Assembly: GCF_020687505.1 (NCBI RefSeq)
Contig: NZ_JAJEQT010000001.1
Strand: one strand, 5' to 3'
From: Coprococcus_C hominis
GTDB taxonomy: Bacteria; Bacillota; Clostridia; Lachnospirales; Lachnospiraceae
Length of the DNA: 64,000 bases
Shown piece by piece: positions 26,359-35,833 of this stretch (within the stretch, counting starts at the first letter, position 1; each line of letters opens with the position of its first letter). The notes beneath the pieces are model-generated. The model saw only the letters and a program-made list of their open reading frames with translations, made no database searches and was not told the origin of the DNA. The position numbers and the translations under genes are program-made.

Positions 26359-28277
26359 ATAAATTTTACGAATTCTTCCCGCGGAATTGGCTTTGAAAAA
26401 TAATATCCCTGAATATATTCACATTCAAGCTCCGAGAAAAGCTTCAACATCTCTTCTGTCTCCACGCCTTCCACTACAATCTTCATCTTCATTGCCTTGA
26501 TCATATTGATTGCATTCGTCAGCACAATCCCAAGCTTCGGATTGTCATATAATTCCGAAAATGTCCGGTCTAATTTAATAATATCGAATGGTAATTTTAC
26601 GATACGCTGCATATTCGAATATCCGGTTCCGAAATCATCCAAAGAGAATTTCATCCCCATGTTGGTCAGATCTTTGATATTATCCTCAAGTGCCTGCTGC
26701 GAGATGGATGCAGCTGTCTCTGTAATCTCCAGATTCAGCTGTTCCGGCCGTACTCCATAGCGGGTTAAAATCTCCATAATGTGATTCGCAAGTTTCGGCT
26801 GCATGCACTGTACCACAGACAAATTCACTTCGATATAGGACATTCCAAGCTTCTTATATTCGTCGCTTGCAATAAATGCACACACCTGTTCAAGCACGAA
26901 ATCACCAATTTTGTGGATTGCTCCACTCTTCTCCGCTACCGGTATAAATACCTCCGGCGAGATAAAACCATACTTTTCATCCTTTAGCCGGATCAAAGCT
27001 TCCGCAGAATGGAACTTTTTCTCCTTCACAGAATAAATTGGCTGATAGTATACCTCGAACCGTTTATTTGACAACGCAGATTCAATAATCGTATCCATAT
27101 CGTGCATCATATCATAATGTAGCCGCTTCAACAGTTCTGAAGCAGTCATAATGTCACCAGTAAACGGAACTTCCTGTAAAGTATCTCCAAATGCCATCAA
27201 AGTATCCACATCGGAGATATCCTCCGGGCAATCCGCAATACAAATATTAGTAATAAAATTGACCGACATCTGATTGATCACAAAACAGGCTTTCAAAGAG
27301 CGATTTAGTTCCTCTGCTATATCCGGAGCATGGCCCGACAGCGTATCTTCCAACACATATCGGAATTTTCCTTGTCCCAGATAATACATCGCAGCCTTTA
27401 ACTTCTTCTCTTTATCCAGACGCATCATATATTCCGAAATCCCCGCCATCACCTGCATGCATTTCCCATATCCAAGCAATTCACGCAAGGATGCATAGTT
27501 TGTAATGTTGACCATAATGATATGTATCGGCTTTCTCGTCCTGAATGCATGCCGCATATCATCCATATACGCCGTCATCTTATCCAATCCGGTTATCATA
27601 TCCAATCGTTCCTCCGGGCGCTGCAGCATCAGAGAAATAAACATCAGACCGATTGCCATGCAAAGCATCTCAACGACTGCTGTAGGATAAAAGAACCGTA
27701 TGACGGCATTTGCAATCGCCGCTGCAAATACGATTCCCAAAGGAACAAGATATCTTCGCCGGAACATTTTCCGGAATATACCCAGATAAATCAGCCCATA
27801 GATTACATATATTACCGTACACACATATATTAACGAAAAATATCTGCCTCGTGTATACTCACACTCCGCATTGATATAAAAAATCCATTTTGTTGCCGGG
27901 CTGACGACAATCATCGCAGTTATCGCAAATACCGGAAGTAATGATAAAAAGGTAAGAAATCGTTTTGCCTTAAACAGATGCCACGTATCTGTCATAGATA
28001 CTACATATGCAATATAAAACGGCATTGCAAAACTAGACAACACCAGATATCCCATATGCACTGCATACTTGGTAACCATCTGCTGTACCCCCAGATTATC
28101 CAGATATCTTGCCCATACATCAAACAGTACAGCCAGCCATGCAACTACCAGCACTTCCATAAATGAACGATTTACTTTTCCTTTCACCATTCGTCTGAGA
28201 ATTGTCGTAATGATTAAAATAGAGATAATTAATATCGCACAATAGTCATACATGACATCTTTGTAAATATTTGCCAT
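26343..28277 (-). CDS. Membrane-bound EAL-domain cyclic-di-GMP phosphodiesterase with degenerate GGDEF
   Basis: About 644 residues from ATG 28277 (GAGG just upstream); an alternative ATG at 28313 overlaps the upstream stop as ATGA but lacks an SD. Residues 1-235 have seven or so transmembrane helices. Next comes a GGDEF-like fold whose active loop is GQGKFRYVLED instead of GGDEF, so cyclase activity is not expected. The C-terminal EAL domain keeps AEALIRL, NLSVVQ, ITETAAS, LDDFGTGYS, the catalytic Lys in IIKLDRTF, VEGVETEE and QGYYFSKP. It is therefore predicted to hydrolyse c-di-GMP. It lies directly after an NlpC/P60-like gene. Confidence 0.88.
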   Translation of the reverse strand: MANIYKDVMYDYCAILIISILIITTILRRMVKGKVNRSFMEVLVVAWLAVLFDVWARYLDNLGVQQMVTKYAVHMGYLVLSSFAMPFYIAYVVSMTDTWHLFKAKRFLTFLSLLPVFAITAMIVVSPATKWIFYINAECEYTRGRYFSLIYVCTVIYVIYGLIYLGIFRKMFRRRYLVPLGIVFAAAIANAVIRFFYPTAVVEMLCMAIGLMFISLMLQRPEERLDMITGLDKMTAYMDDMRHAFRTRKPIHIIMVNITNYASLRELLGYGKCMQVMAGISEYMMRLDKEKKLKAAMYYLGQGKFRYVLEDTLSGHAPDIAEELNRSLKACFVINQMSVNFITNICIADCPEDISDVDTLMAFGDTLQEVPFTGDIMTASELLKRLHYDMMHDMDTIIESALSNKRFEVYYQPIYSVKEKKFHSAEALIRLKDEKYGFISPEVFIPVAEKSGAIHKIGDFVLEQVCAFIASDEYKKLGMSYIEVNLSVVQCMQPKLANHIMEILTRYGVRPEQLNLEITETAASISQQALEDNIKDLTNMGMKFSLDDFGTGYSNMQRIVKLPFDIIKLDRTFSELYDNPKLGIVLTNAINMIKAMKMKIVVEGVETEEMLKLFSELECEYIQGYYFSKPIPREEFVKFIQASS

Positions 28278-28309
28278 AGCCTCACTTCTTTCGCTTCTAT
28301 ATATTTCTT

Positions 28310-29107
28310 TCATTCCGGATACAAAAAATGGATCACATCCTCTGCCTGCATCTCCTGCAGGTGGTATGGATCTGTCTCCTCGTCCGTATACCACCGCATA
28401 CTGACAGAATCCTCCAGATAGAAATACCCGACTCCGCACTCCGGATATCTCGAGTACCACGCCGGATATTGTCTCTGCATCACCTGCTCAGCAAGCTTCA
28501 CCGCCTCACTTTTTGTGCCATCATCGAGATACGTCCCGCAGATGCGCACGCCCGGCGGGCTTGCATGTACAAGCAGCACACTTCCATCCGGGCAGCGTCC
28601 CAGACTCATCCAGACATGCCCTTCCATACTGCATATATCACCCGGTCGGTAGTCTCCCTGCACCAGATAGCCCCAGCCACGTGCCGCACAGGCGCGTGCC
28701 ATCTTCGACGCACCAACCACATAGCCGGTTTCGCCATTTCTGGTATGAAATACATTATACAGCAGCCAGCCGATATAACCGGAACAGTCCAAGCCATCAT
28801 GACTCTGATATCGCGTCTGATCAAAATCATATTGTTCCGTCTGCCACGCCGCGTATTCCGCCCATCGCTTCGATACACCAAGTGTGACAGCTTCTATCCC
28901 GGCACCTGCATCATCCTGATTCCATCCTCCGCCCCAGATATACATCGTCTGGCCAACCGGAAGCAGTGATGTCCGAAGCAGCCGCTCCATCGAAAACTCC
29001 CGCAAATGCTCTGGCTGTGGTCTGTGCAGTACGAGACACGTCAAAAGCCATATTGCGAAAAGCAGGATGCCTGCAGCACCCTGCCTGATGCGCTTTAAAC
29101 TACTCAT
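28310..29107 (-). CDS. NlpC/P60-like cell-wall amidase or peptidase
   Basis: 265 residues with one N-terminal hydrophobic signal or anchor helix (about 10-27). The catalytic Cys is in GLDCSGYIGWLLYN (about residue 109) and a candidate catalytic His in MEGHVWMSLG; a second His follows in LLVHASPPG. The overall order of Cys then His fits NlpC/P60 papain-like hydrolases that cut peptidoglycan peptides. The segment between the anchor and the Cys includes YIWGGGWNQ, a common pre-catalytic motif. The gene overlaps or abuts the EAL gene, suggesting co-expression of wall remodelling with c-di-GMP control. Confidence 0.75.
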   Translation of the reverse strand: MSSLKRIRQGAAGILLFAIWLLTCLVLHRPQPEHLREFSMERLLRTSLLPVGQTMYIWGGGWNQDDAGAGIEAVTLGVSKRWAEYAAWQTEQYDFDQTRYQSHDGLDCSGYIGWLLYNVFHTRNGETGYVVGASKMARACAARGWGYLVQGDYRPGDICSMEGHVWMSLGRCPDGSVLLVHASPPGVRICGTYLDDGTKSEAVKLAEQVMQRQYPAWYSRYPECGVGYFYLEDSVSMRWYTDEETDPYHLQEMQAEDVIHFLYPE

Positions 29108-29174
29108 ATACCCTCTTTTTTACCCATCTTTCATTCAAGCATATGATAGAGGCGCTGCGCAATATTACTCTCTT

Positions 29175-29612
29175 TTACTTACAAAGTTCTGCTACAACCG
29201 CATTAATCACCTTGCCGTCTGCCTTACCCTTTAACTGTGGCATAACGGTCTTCATGATCATCCCCTTATTCTTCGTAGCAATCACATCCGCACATTTCTC
29301 TGTCAGGAATGCCTTTACCTCATCCTCGCTCATCAGAGATGGCGCATACTCGTTAATGACATCGTAACGTGCCTGATACTCTGCAAGCAGGTCTGTACGC
29401 TCTGCCGGGCAGGTATCGATCTGCTCTTTGGCTGTCTTCAACTCCTTTAAGATTACGCGGTCTACCAGTTCTTCCTTGATATCATCGCGGCAACCCTCGT
29501 CGATAGCTACCTTCTTTACTGCGGAAATCAGAGAAGAAATGGAATCCTTTCTTGCCTTATCTCTTGCCTTCATAGCGGCGATCATGTCTTTCTGTAATGT
29601 TTCTAACTGCAT
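29175..29612 (-). CDS. yqeY: GatB/YqeY-domain protein
   Basis: 145 residues from ATG 29612 (AGGAGG upstream); the upstream in-frame stretch overlaps prfA and is not used. Helical YqeY fold: KARDKARKDSISSLISAVK near the start and VMPQLKGKADGKVINAVVAELC at the end, resembling the C-terminal tRNA-binding domain of GatB. The exact function is unknown; a tRNA-linked role is proposed for the family. It is 23 bp downstream of prfA, so possibly in its transcription unit. Confidence 0.9.
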   Translation of the reverse strand: MQLETLQKDMIAAMKARDKARKDSISSLISAVKKVAIDEGCRDDIKEELVDRVILKELKTAKEQIDTCPAERTDLLAEYQARYDVINEYAPSLMSEDEVKAFLTEKCADVIATKNKGMIMKTVMPQLKGKADGKVINAVVAELCK

Positions 29613-29635
29613 AATTTTATTCCTCCTAAAAACTA

Positions 29636-30712
29636 TTACTCTTCGTTCATCTTTGCCAACTTCGCAGCCTGATCCGCTGCGATACATGCATCGATGATTT
29701 CCTGAATGTCTCCATTCATGATCTTGTCTAATTTGTATAATGTCAGTCCGATCCGGTGATCCGTCACACGTCCCTGTGGGAAGTTATACGTACGGATCTT
29801 CTCGGAACGGTCACCCGTACCAACCTGACTCTTACGAAGATCTGCTTCTGCGTCGTGACGCTTCTGCATCTCAATATCTAACAGTTTTGTACGAAGCAGG
29901 GCAAATGCCTTTGCCTTGTTCTGAAGCTGTGATTTCTCTGTCTGGCTGTAGATCACGATTCCGGTTGGAATATGCGTCAGACGTACCGCAGAATCCGTTG
30001 TATTGACACACTGTCCACCATTACCGGATGCACGCATGACATCGATACGGATATCCTTATCCGGGATATCTATCTCATCCACTTCCTCTGCCTCTGGAAG
30101 AACAGCAACACTGGCGGTACTTGTATGGATTCGTCCACCACTCTCTGTCTCAGGCACACGCTGTACACGGTGTACACCACTCTCGTATTTCAATACGGAA
30201 TACGCACCATTTCCGGTTACCATCGCTGTAACTGACTTCATACCTCCGATACCGATTTCTTCAGCTTCCATCAGTTCAACCTTCCAACGACGACTCTCCG
30301 CATAGTGCACATACATACGGTAAAGCTCTGCTGCAAAAAGTGCTGCCTCATCGCCACCGGCACCTGCACGGATCTCTAAGATGACATTACGCTCATCGTT
30401 CGGATCTTTCGGCAGAAGCAGGATTTTAAGTTCGTTCTCGCACTTTTCCACCTGCTGCTTCGCTGAAGAAAGCTCTTCCTTCAGCATCTCACGCATCTCC
30501 TCGTCGCTTTCGCCCTCCAGCATGGATAAGCTATCCTCGATCGTCTGCTTCGCTTCCTTATACTCCTGATATTTCTCTACGATTGGTGCTAAATTTGCCT
30601 GTTCCTTCATCAGATTCCGGAAACGTTCTGCATTGCTTGCCACATTCGGATCTGAAAGTTCATTCTGCAATTCGTCCAAACGGGCTACCAAATCCTCTAA
30701 TTTATCAAACAT
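29636..30712 (-). CDS. prfA: Peptide chain release factor 1
   Basis: 358 residues from ATG 30712 (GGAGG eight bases upstream); the TTG five codons earlier is part of the RBS region. Domain 2 contains the stop-codon-reading PET tripeptide (PETESGGRIHTSTA) and domain 3 the GGQ motif (ASGNGGQCVN) that triggers peptidyl-tRNA hydrolysis at UAA and UAG. It is downstream of prmC, whose product methylates the GGQ glutamine, a conserved pairing. Confidence 0.97.
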   Translation of the reverse strand: MFDKLEDLVARLDELQNELSDPNVASNAERFRNLMKEQANLAPIVEKYQEYKEAKQTIEDSLSMLEGESDEEMREMLKEELSSAKQQVEKCENELKILLLPKDPNDERNVILEIRAGAGGDEAALFAAELYRMYVHYAESRRWKVELMEAEEIGIGGMKSVTAMVTGNGAYSVLKYESGVHRVQRVPETESGGRIHTSTASVAVLPEAEEVDEIDIPDKDIRIDVMRASGNGGQCVNTTDSAVRLTHIPTGIVIYSQTEKSQLQNKAKAFALLRTKLLDIEMQKRHDAEADLRKSQVGTGDRSEKIRTYNFPQGRVTDHRIGLTLYKLDKIMNGDIQEIIDACIAADQAAKLAKMNEE

Positions 30713-30773
30713 GTTTTTATCCTCCAACTATCCTCAATTTCGTTCCATACGGACGAAATCATTTTTCTCTTCT

Positions 30774-31658
30774 TTATTGAACGCAAGACTTCAGATACCG
30801 TGCCGTCACGATCCGGTCAAGCCCTGCATAATCTTTGATTCCTTTTATATCCGTATATCCGTTCTCTACAAGGAGTCCCCGAACAGCGTCCAGCTGATCC
30901 TGTCCGATTTCAAACAAAATATATCCATCTTCATAGAGATACTCCCTCGCTTCCCGAATAATCTTATCATAAAAATACAATCCATCCGCTTTTCCGTCAA
31001 GCGCCAGATGCGGCTCAAAATCACGCACCTCCGCCATAAGCTTTGGAATCTCATCCGTCCGGATGTACGGCGGATTTGATACTATCATATCATATTTTCC
31101 TTCGATCTGCATAAATAAATCTGTTTGTATCACTGCACAATCTGCCTGTAACCGTTCCCGGTTCTTCTTCGTCAGGGCGATTGCAGCGTCCGAAATATCT
31201 GCAAGCTCAACCAGATCTCTACCATGCCGGAGCTTCGAGAAACTGATTCCGATACAACCACTTCCGCAACACAGATCTAACACCCGGCGTTTTCTGCCAT
31301 CCGGGGTATCCTTCCAATTTTCCGCGATCCTGCAGGCTTCTTCTACAAGCAATTCCGTCTCCGGTCTTGGAATCAGAACCTCCTCTGCTGTGGCAAACTC
31401 GTATCCCATAAATTCTTGTGTTCCAAGAATATACTGGCACGGCTTATGTGTCATACGTTCCGTGACATATGCATGCAGCCTCTGTGCCTGTTTCTCCGTG
31501 ACTTCCTCTGCCATACGCAGAATCAGTGTTGAATATGTACAGCCCGCCACATCCATTGCCAGAAGCCGGATATCACTGTCCGCCTCCGGAATATCTGCCT
31601 GTCTCAGGCGTTCTAACTCTTCTTTCATCAATGCCTGCCACGTCATAGTTTTCCTCAT
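30774..31658 (-). CDS. prmC: Release factor glutamine N5-methyltransferase
   Basis: 294 residues. An N-terminal helical release-factor-binding domain (about 1-85) is followed by a Rossmann methyltransferase with SAM site LDLCCGSGCIGIS and the catalytic NPPY (SNPPYIR). Methylates Gln of GGQ in RF1 and RF2. The start ATG overlaps the stop of yqhQ (ATGA), showing translational coupling; prfA follows 61 bp downstream. Confidence 0.96.
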   Translation of the reverse strand: MRKTMTWQALMKEELERLRQADIPEADSDIRLLAMDVAGCTYSTLILRMAEEVTEKQAQRLHAYVTERMTHKPCQYILGTQEFMGYEFATAEEVLIPRPETELLVEEACRIAENWKDTPDGRKRRVLDLCCGSGCIGISFSKLRHGRDLVELADISDAAIALTKKNRERLQADCAVIQTDLFMQIEGKYDMIVSNPPYIRTDEIPKLMAEVRDFEPHLALDGKADGLYFYDKIIREAREYLYEDGYILFEIGQDQLDAVRGLLVENGYTDIKGIKDYAGLDRIVTARYLKSCVQ

Positions 31659-32602
31659 TTCTCGCTCTTTGCCTGTTCTTCGAGATATGCACGCCAGTCT
31701 AAAACCGCCTCCACCGAAGCGATCGCAACCTCAACCATATCCTCCGTCGGCTCCTTGGTCGTCAGTCTCTGGATCAGAAGTCCCGGTTTACTGAGCAGAT
31801 TAGCGATCCACGACTCACTGTTTCCTGCAAACCGGATAAATTCATAAGAAATTCCTGCAATCACTGGAACAAGCAGGACACGCAGCAATAACCGCAGCCA
31901 CATGGCATCTACTGTAATACACATAAACACCAAAATACTTACAATCATAACGATGAACAGAAAACTCGTTCCACATCGCTTATGAAACCGCGATGCCTGC
32001 ATGACATTCTCCACCGTCAGCTCATTTCCATGTTCCAGACAGTTGATTGTCTTGTGCTCTGCACCATGATACATATACGTCCGCTTAATATCTTCCATAC
32101 GTGAAATCGCAATCACATACCCAAGAAAAATTGCCAGACGGATCACGCCTTCAATCAGTCCGATCAGCACATGGCTTTTTATCACAGCATCTAACAGCGA
32201 TGCAATCCACGCCGGAAGCAACATAAAAAGTCCGACTGCCAGCACAATCGAAAATGTAACGGTCCCTGCCATCTCTGCTTTCTCCGCACGTGATTCCTGT
32301 TCTTTCGTTTTTTCTTTCTTCTTTTTCTTTTCCTTCTTCGGCGCTTCCTCTTCCTCGTCCTCAAAGAACTGTGCCGAATACATCAGTGTTTTCACACCGA
32401 TAGTGAGCGACTGTACAAAACTGAATACCCCTCGCACAATCGGCAGATTACAAACTGCCGGACGGTCGGAGGTTCCTGTACACCGATTTGTCTTTACTTC
32501 TATTTGCTTATCTGGTTTTCGGACAGCGACAGCATATCGGTCATTGTTACGCATCATGACACCTTCCATAACTGCCTGTCCGCCGATATTTATTCTGCTC
32601 AT
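31655..32602 (-). CDS. yqhQ: DUF1385 membrane protein, YqhQ family
   Basis: 315 residues. Signature N-terminus INIGGQAVMEGVMMR, then several transmembrane segments (about residues 115-165 and 205-250), the YMYHGAEHKTINCLEHG block and NIIC-like RFHKRCGTSFLF motif of DUF1385. An acidic/lysine-rich cytoplasmic loop (EDEEEEAPKKEKKKKKEK) precedes the membrane part. Often linked to rpmE-prmC-prfA in Firmicutes, as here. The biochemical function is unknown. Confidence 0.92.
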   Translation of the reverse strand: MSRINIGGQAVMEGVMMRNNDRYAVAVRKPDKQIEVKTNRCTGTSDRPAVCNLPIVRGVFSFVQSLTIGVKTLMYSAQFFEDEEEEAPKKEKKKKKEKTKEQESRAEKAEMAGTVTFSIVLAVGLFMLLPAWIASLLDAVIKSHVLIGLIEGVIRLAIFLGYVIAISRMEDIKRTYMYHGAEHKTINCLEHGNELTVENVMQASRFHKRCGTSFLFIVMIVSILVFMCITVDAMWLRLLLRVLLVPVIAGISYEFIRFAGNSESWIANLLSKPGLLIQRLTTKEPTEDMVEVAIASVEAVLDWRAYLEEQAKSEK

Positions 32603-32625
32603 ACTCCACCTTTTTCATACATATG

Positions 32626-32661
32626 AAAATAGGCTTGCTACATTATTGTAACAAGCCTATT
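32626..32661 (-). terminator. Terminator downstream of rpmE
   Basis: Perfect 10-bp stem AATAGGCTTG/CAAGCCTATT, 13-nt loop that can pair further, followed on the minus strand by TTTC. Some read-through into yqhQ-prmC-prfA is likely because that group has no other evident promoter. Confidence 0.65.
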
Positions 32662-32677
32662 CCATGTCATTTCCGTA

Positions 32678-32881
32678 TTATGCCTGAACACCGTACTTAC
32701 GATTGAACTTATCGATTCTACCACGAGCCTGTGCAGCCTTCTGCTGACCTGTGTAGAATGAATGGCACTTTGAACAAATTTCAACGTGAATATCTTCCTT
32801 TGTTGAACCTGTTACGAACTCGTTACCACAGTTGCAAACAACCTTTGCCTGATAGTACGCTGGATGGATTCCTTCTCTCAT
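32678..32881 (-). CDS. rpmE: 50S ribosomal protein L31, zinc-binding type
   Basis: 67 residues from ATG 32881 (GAGGTG upstream). Zinc ligands Cys16, Cys18, Cys36 and Cys39 mark the C-plus form. Ends with the usual basic GRIDKFNRKYG. Has its own promoter (32954-32982) and a structured leader. Confidence 0.97.
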   Translation of the reverse strand: MREGIHPAYYQAKVVCNCGNEFVTGSTKEDIHVEICSKCHSFYTGQQKAAQARGRIDKFNRKYGVQA

Positions 32882-32904
32882 TTCTTTCACCTCTTAAATC
32901 ATAC

Positions 32905-32928
32905 TTGCTACCATGTGCTAGACATAGC
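32905..32928 (-). promoter_or_regulatory. Possible L31 autoregulatory leader structure
   Basis: In the rpmE 5' leader, TGCT/AGCA and ATGT/ACAT can form a short stem with a small bulge about 25 nt before the start codon. L31 leaders that bind the protein are known in Firmicutes; whether this fits that consensus was not tested. Confidence 0.3.
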
Positions 32929-32953
32929 AGACTGTTTATTACACAACATACGG

Positions 32954-32982
32954 ATTTTATCATACCATATCAAGAAATTCAA
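32954..32982 (-). promoter_or_regulatory. Promoter of rpmE
   Basis: Minus-strand TTGAAT (32982-32977), 17-bp spacer, TAAAAT (32959-32954), giving a leader of about 65 nt. Confidence 0.65.
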
Positions 32983-33035
32983 GCATTTTTTTGATATTTC
33001 TGATAATTTTTGTCACATTTATTCCGGCTGTTTTC

Positions 33036-34505
33036 CTATCTTCTTCCATATGGCAAAATCTTCTTTACCATCTCGATAAATTCCCGGTTATTCTTTGTTC
33101 TTGCGAACAACTTCAGGATTTCATCGGTAAATTCTTCCGACTTTGCAGAGGTCAGTGCCTTATGGATCATGTTGACTGCCTCCTGCTCCTCTGGAGTCAA
33201 AAGCAGATCGTCACGTCTCGTACCAGACTTCGCAATATCGATTGCCGGGAAGATTCGTTTCTCGGATAATTTCCGGTCAAGCACCAGCTCCATGTTGCCA
33301 GTTCCCTTGAACTCCTCGAATACGACATCATCCATACGGCTTCCGGTCTCTACCAGTGCCGTTGCAAGAATTGTCAGGCTTCCGCCCTCACGCATATTAC
33401 GTGCCGCACCGAAAAACCGCTTTGGCATATGCAGTGCTGCCGGGTCAAGACCACCAGACAACGTTCTTCCACTTGGTGGTACCGTCAGGTTGTACGCTCT
33501 TGCCAGTCTTGTGATACTGTCAAGCAGGATCACAACATCCTTGCCATGCTCGACCAGACGTTTTGCACGCTCGATTACCATCTCCGATACACGCTTATGG
33601 TGATCTGGAAGCTCATCAAATGTCGAATAGATAACCTCAACATTTTCACCCTCGATAGACTCGCGGATATCTGTCACTTCCTCTGGACGCTCATCGATCA
33701 AAAGCACGATCAGATGCATGTCCCGGTTTCTTGTGCTGATACTCTTTGCAATCGCTTTCAGCAGGGTTGTCTTACCTGCCTTTGGAGGCGATACGATCAT
33801 ACCTCTCTGTCCCTTTCCGATCGGAGAAAGCAGATCCACGATACGGATAGCGACCGGAGCACCTGTCTCGTCAAGTGAAATACGCTCATTCGGGAAAATC
33901 GGTGTCAGATCCTCGAATGGTTTCCGCTTTGCTGCGACCGATGGCAGCATACCATTCACATGACGGATAAACAAGAGTGCCGAGAACTTCTCGCCTTGTG
34001 TCTTGTTCCGCACCGGACCTCCGATGATATCACCTTTCTTCAAACAGAACTTCCGGATCTGTACCGGCGATACATAGATATCACGATCACCTGGCAGATA
34101 GTTTGCACTACGGATAAATCCATAGCCCTCAGTCATAACTTCCAGAATACCATTTGCCTCCGAACCACTGTCTAGCTTCGGATTGTATTCCTGTCCGTCA
34201 AATACCTGAATCTCCGCTTCTGTCTCGCCTTCCTCCGGCTCAATGTTCCGAAGCTCCTGATAATTTTCTGCCGGATTCTTTATGCGGTTCGCCTGTCGTG
34301 TATCCGGACGTACTTTTGCCATTTCCTGGTTTTTGCGCTCCGCAGCTTTCTTCTGCTCGGCTTCTTTTTTCTTCGCTGCCATCATCTTCTCCATATTTTC
34401 CAGAAGCTCGGCAAGCTCGGCTTTTTTGAGTGTTGAAATATTGCGGATTCCTTTTTCTTTCGCATACTCCCGCAACTCAGCCAAAGACATTTTTCTAAAT
34501 TCCAT
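33036..34505 (-). CDS. rho: Transcription termination factor Rho
   Basis: 489 residues from ATG 34505 (AAGGAG six bases upstream). Rho_N helical domain starts MSLAELREYAKEKGI. It is followed by a Lys/Glu-rich insertion (about 45-100), the RNA-binding OB fold (GFIRSANYLPGDRDIYVSPVQIRKF region), Walker A SPPKAGKTTLL, the Q-loop region, and the secondary RNA site GGSLTILATALVETG. An RNA-dependent hexameric helicase that ends transcripts. No hairpin terminator was seen after its stop. Confidence 0.97.
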   Translation of the reverse strand: MEFRKMSLAELREYAKEKGIRNISTLKKAELAELLENMEKMMAAKKKEAEQKKAAERKNQEMAKVRPDTRQANRIKNPAENYQELRNIEPEEGETEAEIQVFDGQEYNPKLDSGSEANGILEVMTEGYGFIRSANYLPGDRDIYVSPVQIRKFCLKKGDIIGGPVRNKTQGEKFSALLFIRHVNGMLPSVAAKRKPFEDLTPIFPNERISLDETGAPVAIRIVDLLSPIGKGQRGMIVSPPKAGKTTLLKAIAKSISTRNRDMHLIVLLIDERPEEVTDIRESIEGENVEVIYSTFDELPDHHKRVSEMVIERAKRLVEHGKDVVILLDSITRLARAYNLTVPPSGRTLSGGLDPAALHMPKRFFGAARNMREGGSLTILATALVETGSRMDDVVFEEFKGTGNMELVLDRKLSEKRIFPAIDIAKSGTRRDDLLLTPEEQEAVNMIHKALTSAKSEEFTDEILKLFARTKNNREFIEMVKKILPYGRR

Positions 34506-34624
34506 GCGTGTCTCCTTTTTCAAATAACCTACTTTTATGTTGCATTTTGTACTTAACTATTTGTATTCTCTAATTCTGGGGCATCTCACTGAATAATGAA
34601 GTGATACTTTATACCTTTAGAAAG

Positions 34625-34653
34625 ATTATATTTATCTTAGCACACTTAATGAA
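34625..34653 (-). promoter_or_regulatory. Promoter of rho
   Basis: Minus-strand TTCATT (34653-34648), 17-bp spacer, consensus TATAAT (34630-34625). It implies a leader of about 115 nt, long enough for autogenous control typical of rho. Confidence 0.55.
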
Positions 34654-34683
34654 ACTCGTAAACCTTTAATTTTGCTTTTTTTC

Positions 34684-34712
34684 TTGATTTTTGCTTTCTG
34701 GTAGCGTAAAGT
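34684..34712 (+). promoter_or_regulatory. Promoter of the DUF4364 gene
   Basis: TTGATT (34684-34689), 17-bp spacer, TAAAGT (34707-34712), 28 bp before the start codon. Confidence 0.55.
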
Positions 34713-34740
34713 AAAAAGGACACAATAGGAGGAACGTATC

Positions 34741-35259
34741 ATGGAAGGGTTATTACTATACAAACTGATGATTTTATATATGCTGGATCGGACCGATTAT
34801 ACGATGACGAACTCTCTGATCTCGGGCTTTATTGTTGGAAAAGATTACACGAGTGTGTTCAATCTGCACGAGTCCTTAAGCGAGCTGATCAACGATGAGT
34901 TCATCTCCACGGACACAATCCGCGACACGATTCATTATAAGATCACAAGCTCCGGCGAGGAGGCACTCTCCTATTTTGAGAACCGTCTGCCTTACGCCAT
35001 CAAGGAAGATATCTTAGAATATCTCAAGGCAGAGCGTATCAACGTAAAAAAAGAGTCCGAAATCTATGCGGACTACTTTTACAACGATTCGAACTGGTAC
35101 ACCGTACAGTGCATCATCAAAGATCGAAAGGAAACCTTGATCGATCTGAAATTCGATGTCCCAACAAAATCACAAGCCGAAACCATTTGCAACAACTGGC
35201 GCAGCAAAAGTTCCGGCATTTATGAATATCTTGTCAATCAACTGTGGATGTCTGAATAG
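34741..35259 (+). CDS. DUF4364 protein (winged-helix, PadR-like fold)
   Basis: 172 residues, soluble. Residues about 5-75 look like a winged helix (LYKLMILYMLDRTDYTMTNSLISGFIV... ISSGEEALSYF), followed by an alpha/beta region; it matches DUF4364 of Clostridia. Probably a DNA-binding or regulatory protein, function unknown. AGGAGG precedes the ATG. It is convergent with ysxC, overlapping its 3' end by 26 bp. Confidence 0.8.
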   Translation: MEGLLLYKLMILYMLDRTDYTMTNSLISGFIVGKDYTSVFNLHESLSELINDEFISTDTIRDTIHYKITSSGEEALSYFENRLPYAIKEDILEYLKAERINVKKESEIYADYFYNDSNWYTVQCIIKDRKETLIDLKFDVPTKSQAETICNNWRSKSSGIYEYLVNQLWMSE

Positions 35260-35833
35260 AATCCTCAATCAAGTTCCAAATCTCCTCTTTTCCCTGTTTT
35301 GATACAGCGGAGAAGGGAATTATTTTTGTCTCTTTTCCACATCCCAGTGTCTCTCGAATCACTTTTATGTTCTTGTCTTTCTGACTCCGCTTGATCTTGT
35401 CCAGCTTCGTCGCAATGATAACCGGCTCATATCCATTTGCCACGATCCAGTTATACATCGTTACATCATTTTCTCCCGGTGCATGCCGGATATCAACCAA
35501 AAGCAATACTGCCTTTAACTGTGTCGACGCATGCAGATACCGTTCAATCATCTTGCCCCATTTGTTACGGATTTCCTGCGATACTTTCGCATAGCCATAA
35601 CCGGGCAGATCAACAAAATACAGATTCTTGTTGATATTGTAGAAGTTGATCGTCTGTGTCTTTCCGGGCGATGCCGAAGTCCTCGCCAGCGATTTCCGGT
35701 TCAATAATCCGTTGATCAGCGAAGACTTTCCAACATTTGATTTGCCCGCAAAAGCAATCTCCGGGAATGTATTTTCCGGCAATTTACTCGTAATGCCGCA
35801 TACTGTTTCTAATTCTGCTGATTTAATAACCAT
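35234..35833 (-). CDS. ysxC: Ribosome-biogenesis GTP-binding protein YsxC/EngB
   Basis: 199-residue small GTPase. G1 GKSNVGKS (30-37), G3 DLPGYG, G4 TKLDK, all intact. Required for assembly of the large ribosomal subunit. The start ATG overlaps the clpX stop by one base (TAATG). In many Firmicutes ysxC follows lon in the tig-clpP-clpX-lon-ysxC cluster. Confidence 0.95.
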   Translation of the reverse strand: MVIKSAELETVCGITSKLPENTFPEIAFAGKSNVGKSSLINGLLNRKSLARTSASPGKTQTINFYNINKNLYFVDLPGYGYAKVSQEIRNKWGKMIERYLHASTQLKAVLLLVDIRHAPGENDVTMYNWIVANGYEPVIIATKLDKIKRSQKDKNIKVIRETLGCGKETKIIPFSAVSKQGKEEIWNLIEDSIQTSTVD

